A stretch of 64,000 nucleotides of DNA from Candidatus Poribacteria bacterium. GTDB lineage: Bacteria; Poribacteria; WGA-4E; WGA-3G. The position numbers were made by a program, and so were the translations under genes. The stretch lies in assembly GCA_958295945.1 (NCBI GenBank), contig OY282386.1, positions 1,239,371 through 1,303,370 on the forward strand, given 5' to 3'. Below, one piece after another: positions 18,570-28,889 of the stretch; within the stretch, counting starts at the first letter, position 1; every line of letters begins with the position of its first letter. The notes below the pieces were generated by a model. It saw only the letters and a list, made by a program, of their open reading frames with translations, did no database searches and was not told the DNA's origin.

Positions 18570-19097
18570 CTACGACTTAAAATAAGATGAGATCGCTAGT
18601 GATAAAACCTCTTTTGTATGTCCTATAAGGGTTTTAGAGATAGCCTGTTTATCTACATCCCAAATCCGAATTATTTTATCGCTTGTACCAGCTAACGTGT
18701 GTCCATCAGGGAAAAATATTAAATTGTCAGCCGCGGATTCTGTAAGCGCAAATAGATGTTGTCCAGTGTGAGGTTCCCACAGATGGATACCATCTAAACC
18801 ACCACTTGCTAACATTTTACTGTTTGGTGAGAATGCCAATGAACTAACCTGATCGGTATGTTTTTGAAGCAACCTAATTTCTTTTCCTGAATCAGCATCA
18901 TATATCCAAACTCCGATAGAAGTTGCTACTGCTATAAGTTCACCATTTGGTGAATGTTTTAAGTCGTTTATTGATCCTTTTCCAATCCGGAGTGTAGCGT
19001 ATTCAGGAAGTCCCCACTTCATATAGTCCTGAGCAAATCCACTTGCAATAAAGAAAATAAACGCTAGCAAAAAGGCGACAATTAGTACATTTTTCAT
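18570..19097 (-). CDS. Exported WD40-repeat protein, probably a truncated gene
   Basis: The protein is 175 aa. A signal peptide (VLIVAFLLAFIFFIASGFA) is followed by about three WD40 blades, with phrases SLAFSPNSKMLASGG, IHLWEPHTGQHLF and IIRIWDVDKQAISKTL. The last blade stops after HTKEVLSLAIS. Stable WD40 propellers need six to eight blades, so this copy lacks at least half of its propeller. It is likely the 5' remnant of a longer gene. It could still be expressed as a fragment. Confidence 0.7.
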   Translation of the reverse strand: MKNVLIVAFLLAFIFFIASGFAQDYMKWGLPEYATLRIGKGSINDLKHSPNGELIAVATSIGVWIYDADSGKEIRLLQKHTDQVSSLAFSPNSKMLASGGLDGIHLWEPHTGQHLFALTESAADNLIFFPDGHTLAGTSDKIIRIWDVDKQAISKTLIGHTKEVLSLAISSYFKS

Positions 19098-19159
19098 TGT
19101 TTCACCTTAAGCATGTTGCTCCTTCAAAACCTTCCTGTAAAAGACTTAAACCCTTAATA

Positions 19160-20044
19160 TCAAGTAGTCTTATCTTGTCCTTTAGCGATTTGTGCCTTAA
19201 GTCTTCCCAACTCAGCCTCTAACGCGTGTTTCTCCTCAGATTCCTGTTTAGCAAGTCTTTCAGCTTCCTCTTGTCGTTGCCTTGCTTCGACGAGACGCGC
19301 TTCTGCGTCTCGTCGAAGTGCGGATTCTTCTGCTGCAATCGCTTCGGCATCTTCAAGCAAGCGTTGTGCTTGTTTCCGAAGTCGTTCTTCTTCTGTAGAG
19401 GTATTTATAGGTGTGCCATCCGGTAAGAAAGGAGTTAATATCCTTACGTGGGTTGTTAAATCGTTAGTCCACCGAAAATGCAGATTTAACGATTCACTGA
19501 ACAAACCACCTTCTTCTTCGGGCTCAATCTTAATAATCTTCCCAGAAGCAGTACGCCGCCAACCACTAAACTCTGACGGTTTCTCCATTTCCGGTTGATG
19601 GATAAAGTATTCTTGGACACCAATATCAGTCAAATAGATGTTAACTTTCTCATTCCGGTCATGATGCGATGTGGAATCTGATAGAAACTCAAAAACTGCA
19701 ACTGGCACAGCCCCCTCTGCCCACGTATAAAAACTGCGGCGTAATGGGTATTTGTCAACGCCAAATACAACAAAAATGTCCGGTGCAACAACTTTTGTTA
19801 TATCACCTTCACTGAAATAAATGAAACTGTCAACACCAACATGTATGTAATCATTAACCGAGAAATAACGGGACAGTTGGTCAAAAAAAGTGTTAATTTG
19901 TAAACCGTGAAAAGCAGTTGCTGCCATAGGTTCATCGTCCTCACACGGGTAACCCTCTATGTAAATGGTCGGTTTACCGTTTGCTTTAGGAAAGTTGGGT
20001 ATATATTTATTCTGTTTGATTCTAAAATCGTATAGTATATCCAT
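19160..20044 (-). CDS. Uma2-family (DUF820) restriction-endonuclease-fold protein, copy 1
   Basis: The protein is 294 aa with GGAG before the ATG. The Uma2 core (about residues 45-190) has the PD-(D/E)xK-like pattern: VVAPDIFVVFGVDK, then VPVAVFEFLSDSTS and later VQEYFIHQP. From about residue 215 the C-terminus is a charged coiled coil rich in EAE and RRDAEAR. Uma2 proteins are very numerous in some bacteria, and their function is unknown, possibly nuclease. It is about 80% similar by eye to the gene at 21431-22315. The two copies also share upstream DNA. Confidence 0.85.
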   Translation of the reverse strand: MDILYDFRIKQNKYIPNFPKANGKPTIYIEGYPCEDDEPMAATAFHGLQINTFFDQLSRYFSVNDYIHVGVDSFIYFSEGDITKVVAPDIFVVFGVDKYPLRRSFYTWAEGAVPVAVFEFLSDSTSHHDRNEKVNIYLTDIGVQEYFIHQPEMEKPSEFSGWRRTASGKIIKIEPEEEGGLFSESLNLHFRWTNDLTTHVRILTPFLPDGTPINTSTEEERLRKQAQRLLEDAEAIAAEESALRRDAEARLVEARQRQEEAERLAKQESEEKHALEAELGRLKAQIAKGQDKTT

Positions 20045-20469
20045 GATTATCTCCGTTAGGAACTATGGAAGGAAAAGAGATTGTGCAGATACATTTAATG
20101 CACTTTCATTTTTACAAAAATGTTCTGATATAAGTAAAGTAGTTATTTTAGATTGTAACAGAATATACCTATTTATTCAAGCAAAAGTGTACGAAGAAAG
20201 GGCGAGGCACAGAAACCTACCCTACAAAGAATAATGAAATGCGAGTACAAAAACTTCACACACTCGCCCTGGAAATATAACTTGACAAATTTAGTCTGTT
20301 TTGAGAACATAATAATGTCCCTCCTATGTGACTGTAGAAAAAGTAACCAATTTATTCAATCTCTCAAAACGTAGATTAATCCTCAGTTTTCATAGATAGA
20401 CTGCTAATCAGGTAAACAGGGAAACAATTCTTGCAGGAATACACTTACTATTCCACTATGGAGGACAAG
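20045..20469. repeat. Upstream region duplicated with the second Uma2 gene
   Basis: About 160 bases upstream of this Uma2 gene (roughly 20070-20230) match the region upstream of the second copy (roughly 22335-22500). Shared strings include GAGATTGTGCAGATACATTT and AGTGTACGAAGAAG, and both end in a GGGCGAGG-type hairpin. The duplication thus includes the promoter region. The remaining bases up to 20469 are the leader of the divergent LamG gene. No ORF is supported here. Confidence 0.65.
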
Positions 20470-21243
20470 ATGATTATTAGAATTCTGAGACTTATGTTTG
20501 TTTTTGCCGTTATAGCAACTGTATTGACCACTACAAATATTGCCCAAGCACAACAAGCGATTAAAGATGGATTGATAAGTTACTGGTCATTTAATCAGGA
20601 TACAGTTGCTGATAATACGGTCAAAGATATTTTTGGCACTAACAACGGAACTATGAACGGAAATGTAGAGGTAGTTAACGGTAAGATCGGTGATGCACTT
20701 AAGTTTAGTGGAGGACATGTTGATTGTGGTTCAGCTATAGATTTAATCGAAATCGGTGATCAGATTACATTAGAGATGTGGATTAAACCTGAAAAGGCAG
20801 GGTGGGCAATTATTGCTGGGATAGCAAAGTCCGGTAGTAATACTTATGTGATTGCATGGTCAGATCAATCACGCGTTGATTTTAATATTTGGAACGGTGC
20901 TGTAGAGACTTGGCCATTTCATAGCGTTGCCCAACCAGAGTTAAATAAATGGCATCACGTCGCATGTGTTTACGATAGTTCTGAAGCTATTATCTATATC
21001 AATGGCGAACTGGATAGTAAGAAGAAATTTGAAGGTAATCTTAAACATAATGGAGAGAACTTTTGGATGGGAGCAAGAAAATCCGATGGACTTCAATACA
21101 ACGGACATATTGACGAACTACGCATCTATAACCGAGGTTTAAGTCAAGATGAGGTAAAGAATAATCTGGATGCAACAGGACTTGCTGTCGAACCCTCTAA
21201 TAAATTGGCACTCACTTGGGGAATGATAAAAGTGTCAAAATAG
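20470..21243 (+). CDS. Exported LamG-domain protein
   Basis: The protein is 257 aa. The ATG at 20470 is chosen because GGAGG lies 6 bases upstream; it starts a signal peptide ending AQAQQ. The mature protein is a concanavalin/LamG beta-sandwich: ISYWSFNQDT, DALKFSGGHVDCG, ITLEMWIKPEK, WHHVACVYD and IDELRIYNRGLSQDEV. LamG modules bind carbohydrates or proteins outside the cell. The C-terminus AVEPSNKLALTWGMIK closely matches the tails of the two LamG proteins at 39.9-41.7 kb, a shared motif noted under findings. Confidence 0.85.
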   Translation: MIIRILRLMFVFAVIATVLTTTNIAQAQQAIKDGLISYWSFNQDTVADNTVKDIFGTNNGTMNGNVEVVNGKIGDALKFSGGHVDCGSAIDLIEIGDQITLEMWIKPEKAGWAIIAGIAKSGSNTYVIAWSDQSRVDFNIWNGAVETWPFHSVAQPELNKWHHVACVYDSSEAIIYINGELDSKKKFEGNLKHNGENFWMGARKSDGLQYNGHIDELRIYNRGLSQDEVKNNLDATGLAVEPSNKLALTWGMIKVSK

Positions 21244-21430
21244 GTGTGAGTTCGTTGGAAGTCAACAATCCAATTATAACAACCAAGTATCTTTAAGTGA
21301 GTTCTGTGAAGGAGATCTAAAGCAATTCATAGTTTGAATTTTCATTATTTTACAAGCGTAATACAGAACTCACTTAAAAGACATACGCACTTTAGCAATT
21401 TCCTCTGGAGTACCAGGTGCAATAGATATG

Positions 21431-22315
21431 TCAAGGAGTCTTATCTTTGCTCTTATTGAGTTGTCCCCGCAGCCGTTCCAATTCGACCTCTAATTCTTGC
21501 CGACGTTGAACTTCATCTGCATGACGTTGAGTTGCTTCTACTGCGCGTGCTTCTGCTTCACGACGACGTGAGGATTCTTCTGCAGCCATCGCCTCTGCAG
21601 TTTCTCGCAGATGTTTTTCTTGCTCTCTGAGTTGTTTTTCTTGCTTTCTGAGGCGTTGTTCCTCCATAGATGTCGTTATAGGAGTGTCATCAGGTAGATA
21701 TGGACGTAACAATCTAACATGTGTTGTCTGATCGTCTTCCCACCGAAACCACAGATTTAACGCTTCACTGAATAATGCACCTTGTTCATCAGTTTCAATC
21801 TCAATCACTTCCCCAGAAGCAGTCCGCCGCCAACCTCTAAATTCAGATGGTTTTTTCATTTCCGGTTGATGAATAAAGTATTCCTGAACACCAATATCAT
21901 TCATATAGATAGAGACTTTTTCATCCCGATCCTGATGTGCAGTTGAGTCAGAGAGGAACTCAAAAACTGCAACGGGCACAGCACCTTCAGACCATGTATA
22001 GAAACTGCGACGAAGGGGATATTTTTGAACACCAAATACGATGAAGATATCTGGCGCGACAACTTTGGTTAGATCTCCTTCGCTATAATAAATAAAATTG
22101 TCAACACCGATATGAATGTATTCATTAACAGAAAAATAACGTGAAATTTGGTCATAAATCGTGTTTATTTGTAATCCGTGAAATTGAGTTGCTGCCATAG
22201 GTTCATCGTCCTCACACGGGTATCCCTCAATGTAGACGGTCGGTTTCCCATTTGCCCTTGGAAATTTAGGTATATATTTATTTTGTTTGATTCTGAAATC
22301 GTTTAGTGTATCCAT
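21431..22315 (-). CDS. Uma2-family (DUF820) restriction-endonuclease-fold protein, copy 2
   Basis: The protein is 294 aa from the ATG at 22315, with GGAG upstream. It has the same architecture as copy 1. The Uma2 core has VVAPDIFIVFGVQKYP and VPVAVFEFLSDSTAH, followed by a longer coiled coil with repeated LRKQEKQLREQEKHL. The acidic and glutamate residues of the putative nuclease site are conserved in both copies. Both genes point the same way, with the divergent LamG gene between them. Confidence 0.85.
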   Translation of the reverse strand: MDTLNDFRIKQNKYIPKFPRANGKPTVYIEGYPCEDDEPMAATQFHGLQINTIYDQISRYFSVNEYIHIGVDNFIYYSEGDLTKVVAPDIFIVFGVQKYPLRRSFYTWSEGAVPVAVFEFLSDSTAHQDRDEKVSIYMNDIGVQEYFIHQPEMKKPSEFRGWRRTASGEVIEIETDEQGALFSEALNLWFRWEDDQTTHVRLLRPYLPDDTPITTSMEEQRLRKQEKQLREQEKHLRETAEAMAAEESSRRREAEARAVEATQRHADEVQRRQELEVELERLRGQLNKSKDKTP

Positions 22316-22529
22316 GATTATCTCCATTAATTATTATGGTAGGAAAGAGATTGTGCAGATACATTTAATGCACTTTCATTATTTCAAAATGTTTCTGATA
22401 TAAGTTTGGTCGTTTTTTAGATTGTAACAAAATATATCTGGTTTTTCAAGTAAAAGTGTACGAAGAAGGGCGAGGCACGGATACCTCGCCCTACAAATTG
22501 GGTTAATTTGGTATAAAATGGTAATTTGT

Positions 22530-25400
22530 TTACGCCAAATGCTCCTTCAAAAACTTACCAGTAAATGATTTACGCACCTTCGCAATTTCCTCTGGTGTTC
22601 CCTGTGCTAAAAGTTGTCCACCCTTATGTCCACCTTCAGGTCCAAGGTCAATCACATAATCAGCGGTCTTAATCACATCCAGATGATGCTCAATCACAAT
22701 CACCGTATGTCCAGAATCTACCAAACGACCGATGCTATCCAGAAGTTTCTGAATATCCGCAAGGTGTAACCCCGTCGTCGGTTCATCAAGAATATAGAGA
22801 TTCTGTTTTCCGCGTTTGATTTTACTCAGTTCATTCGCGAGTTTAACCCGCTGTGCCTCACCACCCGAAAGGATAGGGGCAGGATGTCCAATTTTGAGAT
22901 AACCGAGACCGAGTTCGTTAAGAACTCCTAATTTGTGACATATCAACCGTTGGTCGTTAAAGAAGTCCACTCCCTCTTCAATTGACATCTCAAGGATTTC
23001 GGAGATGTTCTTGTCATTATAGGTAACTTCAAGCGTGTCGTCATTGTAGCGCGCACCTTTACAAGTAGGACATGTTACCTCAACATCCGGCATAAAGTGC
23101 AGCTGTGTAGTGATTGTACCTTCACCATGACATTCCTCACATCGTCCACCTTTAACATTGAAACTGAAGCGAGAGGCAGTATAACCCCGTAATTCTGCTG
23201 TAGGTGTACTCGCAAAGAGTTTGCGGATATTGTCATAAAAACCGATATAGGTGGCTGGATTTGAACGTGGAGAACGTCCTATGGGAGATTGGTCGATGTT
23301 GATTACATTGCTAATGTGTTCGTGTCCCTCTAACTCATCATGGTCACCGAAAAGTGTGCGGCTATCATGGTAAATAGAATAGAGTCTTTTATAGATAATT
23401 TCGTTAAGCAACGTGCTCTTACCCGATCCAGATGCACCCGTGATACAGATAAACACACCTAACGGAATTTGAACATCTATATTTTGCAGGTTATTTTCTC
23501 TCGCTCCTTTGACGCTCAAAAATTTGCCATTCAAGTTGCGTCGTTCTATAGGCATTGGAATCTCACGTTTTCCACTCATATACAGTCCCGTCAAAGATTT
23601 ATTGCTCTTTATGATTTTATCATAAGAACCTTGAATTACAACATACCCACCGTGAACTCCAGGACCAGGTCCCATTTCAATAATGTGGTCTGCAGCACGT
23701 ATAGTGCTTTCATCGTGCTCAACAACAATCACAGTGTTACCGATGTCTCGCAATTTACGTAATGTCTCAATCATCTTAACATTGTCTTTCGGATGTAATC
23801 CTATGCTTGGTTCATCAAGAACATACAACATACCCATTAACCCTGAACCGATTTGTGTAGAGAGACGGATACGTTGGGACTCTCCACCAGATAGCGTTGC
23901 AGCACGTCTGTTGAAATTAAGGTAATCCAAACCGATACCGAGTAGCAATTCTATGCGATCAATCAATTCTCTGATGACCCGTTCTCCCGCTTCTCGTTGC
24001 TTTTCTGGTAAATCTGAGATTTCAGATAGAAAATCTCGTAACTGTTCAAGATGCAATTCACCTACATCATGGATTGTCTTATCGTCAATAGTAACAAGCA
24101 GTCGTTGGCGTTTTAGTTTTGCACCGTGGCAATCTGGACAAGTGTGTTCCACCATGACTTTTCGTAGGTATTCTTCCATACCTGAGTGTGCCTCACCCTG
24201 TTTCCGATAGCGACGATAACGTCTGTCAATACGCGTGATAATACCATCAAATCGGACAGGCATACCGAGATGTCGTTCTTGCATCGGTTTCGCATCATCT
24301 GCTTGACACAGTGGAAATTCTTCACCGTGAGTACCATAAAACACAACATCCACGATCTCATCAGGGAGTTCAGAAAATGGCATTTCAAGATCGAACTTGT
24401 AGTGTTGGGCAAGACTATACATCATCCGCCCATCCCATCTGTCAGGTTCATAGTTGAATGCCTGCTTAACAAACGCACCATCAGCAATACTTCTTGTCTT
24501 ATCAGGTACAAGGAGATTGGGATGGACTTGCAGATAAGTTCCCAAACCTGAGCAAGTTACACAAGCACCAGTCGGTTCATTAAAGGTAAAGTGGTGTGGT
24601 CCCAGTTGGCACATCAATACTCCGTGTTCCGGACATCCGAAGTCACTGAGCAAGTCGTCAATATCCTCATCTTCATCGTCCGGCATTTGCACATGGAACC
24701 GCAGGAAACCTTCACCAACTAACAGGGCATGATCTAAGGAGGCAAGAATCTGCTTGTCAATATCTTTCTTGACAAAAAACTTGTCAACGATAACTTGAAT
24801 GTCGTAAGTTTTATCCTGATCTAATTCTATCTCTTCACTTATATCGTGCTCAACGCCATCAATGCGGACGTGTCTACACCCTTTTGTCCTAATATCATCA
24901 AAAAGGTATTCATAATCTTCACCGTATATTTTGAAGACTGGGGCATGTATTTCTACTTCTGTCCCTTCTGGAAAAGAGAGAAGGCGTTCCACGATTTGAT
25001 AGTTAGTTCTGATAGGGATTTCTGTTTCACAATAGGGACAGTGGGAAACGCCTATAGTTGCTATAAGCATTCGCAGATAATCTTGTAGATCGGTCATCGT
25101 ACCGACGGTTGATCGTGGATTGGCTGTAATGGTTTTCTGTTCAATTGAAACAACTGGCGACAACCCGTCAATAAAGTCAACATCAGGTTTTTTCAGTTGG
25201 GTGATAAATCGTTTGGCATAAGTAGACATTGATTCTAAGAATCTGCGTTGCCCTTCAGCATAGACGGTGTCAAACGCTAATGAAGATTTACCGGATCCAC
25301 TAATTCCCGTAACAACGACAAGTTGATCGCGTGGTATCTCTAATTCTATATTTTGTAGGTTATTTTCTCGCGCTCCTTTAACTGAGACCGTTTGTCTCAT
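22530..25400 (-). CDS. uvrA: Excinuclease ABC subunit A
   Basis: The protein is 956 aa, full length. It has two ABC ATPase modules: Walker [13 protein letters not shown] near residue 35 and [13 protein letters not shown] near 645, and signatures [12 protein letters not shown] and [12 protein letters not shown]. The zinc modules are present ([34 protein letters not shown]). UvrA detects bulky DNA lesions and loads UvrB in nucleotide excision repair. No uvrB or uvrC is nearby. AGGAGG lies upstream of the ATG. Confidence 0.97.
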   Translation of the reverse strand: MRQTVSVKGARENNLQNIELEIPRDQLVVVTGISGSGKSSLAFDTVYAEGQRRFLESMSTYAKRFITQLKKPDVDFIDGLSPVVSIEQKTITANPRSTVGTMTDLQDYLRMLIATIGVSHCPYCETEIPIRTNYQIVERLLSFPEGTEVEIHAPVFKIYGEDYEYLFDDIRTKGCRHVRIDGVEHDISEEIELDQDKTYDIQVIVDKFFVKKDIDKQILASLDHALLVGEGFLRFHVQMPDDEDEDIDDLLSDFGCPEHGVLMCQLGPHHFTFNEPTGACVTCSGLGTYLQVHPNLLVPDKTRSIADGAFVKQAFNYEPDRWDGRMMYSLAQHYKFDLEMPFSELPDEIVDVVFYGTHGEEFPLCQADDAKPMQERHLGMPVRFDGIITRIDRRYRRYRKQGEAHSGMEEYLRKVMVEHTCPDCHGAKLKRQRLLVTIDDKTIHDVGELHLEQLRDFLSEISDLPEKQREAGERVIRELIDRIELLLGIGLDYLNFNRRAATLSGGESQRIRLSTQIGSGLMGMLYVLDEPSIGLHPKDNVKMIETLRKLRDIGNTVIVVEHDESTIRAADHIIEMGPGPGVHGGYVVIQGSYDKIIKSNKSLTGLYMSGKREIPMPIERRNLNGKFLSVKGARENNLQNIDVQIPLGVFICITGASGSGKSTLLNEIIYKRLYSIYHDSRTLFGDHDELEGHEHISNVINIDQSPIGRSPRSNPATYIGFYDNIRKLFASTPTAELRGYTASRFSFNVKGGRCEECHGEGTITTQLHFMPDVEVTCPTCKGARYNDDTLEVTYNDKNISEILEMSIEEGVDFFNDQRLICHKLGVLNELGLGYLKIGHPAPILSGGEAQRVKLANELSKIKRGKQNLYILDEPTTGLHLADIQKLLDSIGRLVDSGHTVIVIEHHLDVIKTADYVIDLGPEGGHKGGQLLAQGTPEEIAKVRKSFTGKFLKEHLA

Positions 25401-25500
25401 TTGCTTCCTCCTTACTTAGCATAATATTTCTATGAGCAAAATAGACATATTTATCGTGAAATAGTACAAACCAAATAATTCTAAATTGAATATGCGACAC

Positions 25501-25876
25501 CTAAATGGTAACTGGTAAAATCATAACAACATTAAGATACTGAAACATCGTTTCACGATTGATTCGGTTACGTCTATATGCCATTAATAAAACATTACTA
25601 ATTCTTGATAAAATAACGATGGGACAACAGCCTCAGTTACACCTTCTCTAGTAGACTGTCCACACTAATTTTGCGGGTAAATATCGCGATTCGGAGATCG
25701 CTCCTACTGAATATAGCTCTGTCATTGTAGGAGGGAACTCCGATTCCCGATTTCTTTGGCAATTCATAATTTTAGTGTAGACGCTCTACTAGGTCATCTA
25801 ATAGGTTCTTTCCTTCTTGAACTGTTTCATCAGGTAGCAATCCAGAAATGAGAATTGAACAATCAACTACTATCAT
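25501..25876 (-). pseudogene. VapC-like PIN-domain toxin gene destroyed by a MITE and frameshift
   Basis: From the ATG at 25876, which overlaps the antitoxin stop as ATGA, the frame reads MIVVDCSILISGLLPDE. That is a PIN-domain N-terminus with its first catalytic Asp. After about 26 codons it runs into a 137-bp MITE (25652-25788). Beyond the MITE the gene resumes as EAVVPSLFYQELV and then, after a one-base frame change, LLMAYRRNRINRETMFQY and LNVVMILPVTI before a stop. These are the expected central PIN segments. The C-terminal third is absent. The toxin is therefore inactive while its antitoxin remains intact. Confidence 0.85.
25652..25788. mobile_element. 137-bp MITE with 4-bp CTAG target duplication
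   Basis: The inverted ends are TAGACTGTCCACACTAA on the left and TAGAGCGTCTACACTAA on the right read backwards. CTAG flanks both sides (25648-25651 and 25789-25792). The interior contains two short palindromic arms, GGAG-CGAT-CTCC and GGAG-GGAA-CTCC, found alone elsewhere in the window. A second copy lies at 39738-39871 with TTAG duplicated. This copy interrupts the vapC-like gene. Confidence 0.85.
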
Positions 25877-26115
25877 CTTCGACCTTCGTTCTTCCAATTC
25901 ATCACCTCTTGAACTGTCCCAATTGGATGTTTAGTTATCAATTCAACTAAGCTTGTATATGCTTCGTCTGCATCTTTTTTTGCTACATCATTTGGTGGAG
26001 CCATAATCGCAATTACTTTCCCTCTATTCGTAATAGAGAAACTTTCACCACTTTCAACACGCTTCAAAAGATTAGATAAATGTACTTTTGCTTCATGAAC
26101 ACCTATCTCAGTCAT
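25873..26115 (-). CDS. Phd/YefM-family antitoxin
   Basis: The protein is 80 aa from the ATG at 26115 (AAGGAGT upstream), starting MTEIGVHEAKVHLSNLL. The N-terminal Phd/YefM DNA-binding fold is clear: HEAKVHLSNLLKRVESGES, then ITNRGKVIAIMAP. The C-terminal tail would wrap the toxin. Its stop overlaps the start of the broken PIN toxin by ATGA, the usual antitoxin-toxin coupling. With the toxin dead, it is an orphan that may still repress its own promoter. Confidence 0.88.
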   Translation of the reverse strand: MTEIGVHEAKVHLSNLLKRVESGESFSITNRGKVIAIMAPPNDVAKKDADEAYTSLVELITKHPIGTVQEVMNWKNEGRR

Positions 26116-26153
26116 AATATACTCCTTGTCTTTCATGCATAGAAAAACCATTA

Positions 26154-28028
26154 CTACAAAAAAGGGTTATCAACATCAAAAAAATAAGAGGGTTCTTCAA
26201 CGGAAACTTTGCTGTCCTTTGTCAATCTGATCGGTGTAGAAAATTGTTCAAGAATTTCCTTTTGTGCAAGCCATTCACATGCCATGGTAATCCACAACTG
26301 CCTGCTACCGAAATGATCATGTATATCAGATAATGAACGTTCACCCCCAGATTCCTCTAAAAAGTCAAGCAATGGCTTGAAAAAGGTGTGTACATTGTCT
26401 TCTAAGTAAGTTTCAATCAAATCTAACACATTGCCTAAGACTTTCTTATCCTTCGGTATATTGAGAATATCGGTAAAAATTGTATTAAAGAACTCAGGAT
26501 TATGTTTGATAGCTTGATAGATGACCTTCCGTTTTGGGGACTCACCATGCAGTATGGCTTCAATATTTGCCAATTGCTTGACTGCATACATCAGATAGTA
26601 GAAGGTATAATCGTAATCTTTCTTAACATAGAACCACTTTTCTGTTTTGGCGAGTATTGTAGTTACAAAACCAGCAATGTTAAATAACTGCGATTGTTTA
26701 TCACGTTCTCCAATAACATCAAGGTCTTCAAGTAATTCAGTTAGGGTAAGATCTTTCGTAAAGAGGATTTCACTCTGTAATAGAATGGAATGTATTTGAC
26801 TGCCTTGTAAGTTCCTTTCTAACATCTTTTTAAACTGAGCGCGTGTATAGTGAGTAACTCGGATAGGCATCCCATCCTCTATTAATTGACACTGTCTTTG
26901 ACGATACTTAGTTCCATCTCGCATAATGAGTGAGATATGGACATTTGTCTTTTCCCACACATTTTCTTCCGATAAATTACTCGTGAGTATAGCAGCAACA
27001 ATGTAACGATCCTCAGAAATGGTGTCGACAAAGGTTGCAACTGCATTTTCAATATCGGCATGTATATCGGATTTCATTCGCGGTTCAAGCACATCAGGAT
27101 CGGAATTATCCAAGTAATATGCTGGTTCTTCAACCGCAACTTGGCTTTTGACGGTCAGTTTAATTGGCACAGAAACCTGCTGAATTACTCCTTTCCAGGC
27201 TAACCATTGACATATCATATCTACAGAAGCATCTCGGAATTTTGGATGGAAATGTGCATTCATCTCAGAGTTTGAACGCGGTCCTTTCTGCTCTTCCAAA
27301 TAATCAAAAATGGGTTGAAAGATAAACAGACGGTCATCAATATATGCATTGATAGTGTCAATTGCATCTTGGATAACGACTTCGTTCTTTTCGCAGTTAA
27401 TCAGATTGGTGTATACATGTTCAAAGAAATCTGGATTGTAAGTCAGGGCAGGTTGGATTACTTCACGCGCCGGAATCTGATTGTTCAGAAGCACCTCTAT
27501 CCGTGCTAAATCTTCCACGACAGATAGAAGTGTCAAAAAACTGGTTGGAATGTCTTGATTGACATAAAACTGCTTTTCTGCATAAACAAGGCTTGGCAGT
27601 ACCTCAGCAATAACGTTTAGGATTTGAAGTTGCTTATCACGCTCCCCGATGCTATCACGACTCGCGTTCTTGTCATACCATTCCTTAATAGAATCGTCCT
27701 TTGAGAATAGGAGTGTGCTATGTGAGAAGTACGAATGCATGAATGATCCCTGTTGTGCACTCTCAATTGACCGCTTGAAGGAACTGCGTGGAGATATATT
27801 TGCATGTATGTTAACACCGTTTTCAACCAGTGAAAAGTGTGATTGTGTAGGACGAATGCCATCCTGACCAATGATTTCAACATCCAAATCAGACTTCTCC
27901 CATACCTGTGCGTAAGAAAAACTCCCCGCAACAATAGTCGCAAGGATGTACGGGTCTTTCTCAACCCTTTCTACAAGTAAATCTACAGCCTCATAATATT
28001 GTTGTTCGACATCATCTTGGGATTTCAT
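26154..28028 (-). CDS. Tandem nucleotidyltransferase-fold protein (two-fold internal duplication)
   Basis: The protein is 624 aa made of two related halves. The first (about 1-310) has a polymerase-beta-type nucleotidyltransferase site: TIVAGSFSYAQVWEKSD then DLDVEII, giving GS and DxD. The second (about 325-620) has the same layout, but the site is degenerate (ILTSNLSEENVWEKTN, VHISLI), lacking GS and the DxD pair. Each half continues with GERDKQxQ, a helical region and a winged-helix-like end (EWLAQKEILEQFS). It is probably one active and one structural domain. It precedes the Phd antitoxin on the same strand with a 38-base gap. Substrate unknown. Confidence 0.75.
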   Translation of the reverse strand: MKSQDDVEQQYYEAVDLLVERVEKDPYILATIVAGSFSYAQVWEKSDLDVEIIGQDGIRPTQSHFSLVENGVNIHANISPRSSFKRSIESAQQGSFMHSYFSHSTLLFSKDDSIKEWYDKNASRDSIGERDKQLQILNVIAEVLPSLVYAEKQFYVNQDIPTSFLTLLSVVEDLARIEVLLNNQIPAREVIQPALTYNPDFFEHVYTNLINCEKNEVVIQDAIDTINAYIDDRLFIFQPIFDYLEEQKGPRSNSEMNAHFHPKFRDASVDMICQWLAWKGVIQQVSVPIKLTVKSQVAVEEPAYYLDNSDPDVLEPRMKSDIHADIENAVATFVDTISEDRYIVAAILTSNLSEENVWEKTNVHISLIMRDGTKYRQRQCQLIEDGMPIRVTHYTRAQFKKMLERNLQGSQIHSILLQSEILFTKDLTLTELLEDLDVIGERDKQSQLFNIAGFVTTILAKTEKWFYVKKDYDYTFYYLMYAVKQLANIEAILHGESPKRKVIYQAIKHNPEFFNTIFTDILNIPKDKKVLGNVLDLIETYLEDNVHTFFKPLLDFLEESGGERSLSDIHDHFGSRQLWITMACEWLAQKEILEQFSTPIRLTKDSKVSVEEPSYFFDVDNPFL

Positions 28029-28181
28029 GAGTTGCTTCTCCTATCTAACTTCCTTTTACGGTCTATCAAACGGACATTTTTGACCAAGACTGCTTAGAAT
28101 GCGTTCTAACGCACGCATTAGTGTTTACCTGTGGTATACAGAAGGACGAGACTAACGCCTTACGCTACGCTCCAGTTGTTA

Positions 28182-28219
28182 GCATTCGGTTGCAATAACA
28201 AAGCCCAGCAACCGAACGC
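28182..28219. repeat. 12-bp inverted repeat in a long intergenic region
   Basis: The arms GCATTCGGTTGC and GCAACCGAACGC are 14 bases apart, with ACTAACGC/GCGTTAGT-type complementarity outside. The region 28029-28400 holds no ORF worth calling. Confidence 0.5.
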
Positions 28220-28402
28220 GTTAGTAAAGAGAATAACAATAACGCTCAATTCTTCAAAAATAGAAAATATGAAATTATAGGATAAAAAACCATGAATGTG
28301 AATCAGACCCAGATCACAAGGTAAGTTTTCACTTTGGATAACGCTTTATCCATCGCAAAATAAAGAATACCAACCGAAATATAAACTTTTTTCACTTTTT
28401 CC

Positions 28403-28490
28403 TTGACAATGTTCATATTTTTGTAGTATCCTTAATCTTACCAGCAAAACATAAGAGGCACGTTAGGTTATCCTAATGTCCTTTTTTGTT
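28403..28490 (+). ncRNA. Candidate short transcript: promoter-like site followed by an intrinsic terminator
   Basis: TTGACA at 28403-28408 is followed by TAGTAT at 28424-28429, a short 15-base spacer. About 30 bases further is a stem CGTTAGG-ttat-CCTAATG (28461-28478), extended by GG/CC with a bulge, and then CTTTTTTGTTTT. No plus-strand gene lies upstream, so the terminator would end a transcript of about 60-70 nt. The weak -10 spacing keeps this tentative; it could equally be a decayed leader. Confidence 0.35.
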
Positions 28491-28889
28491 TTATAATTCT
28501 ACCTAATTCAAATTTTCAATATTTCATTCAACCGTTAATATTTTTCATGCAAGTCTAATATATTCTTACCTTACTTGTCAAGAAAAAATATCTCATATTC
28601 CTACCAATTCCTACCAACCAGCCGACACAAACATTCCAAACTGCATAAACGACTCCACAAAAACGAAAAAACAACCACCGGTGAATCAACAAAAGTATGA
28701 AATAAATGTATTAGTATCAAGACGAATACCAGCATCACTTTTCACACCAACAGCACCAATTCAAAAAGACACAGAGAACCACAGGAAACACACAACGGCA
28801 GAAACGGCAGGAATAAGGGGAATACTGAACACAGCCAACAAGTCAAAACTTCGTTAGAACGCAATCTGAACACCTTTTATTTTTTATAC

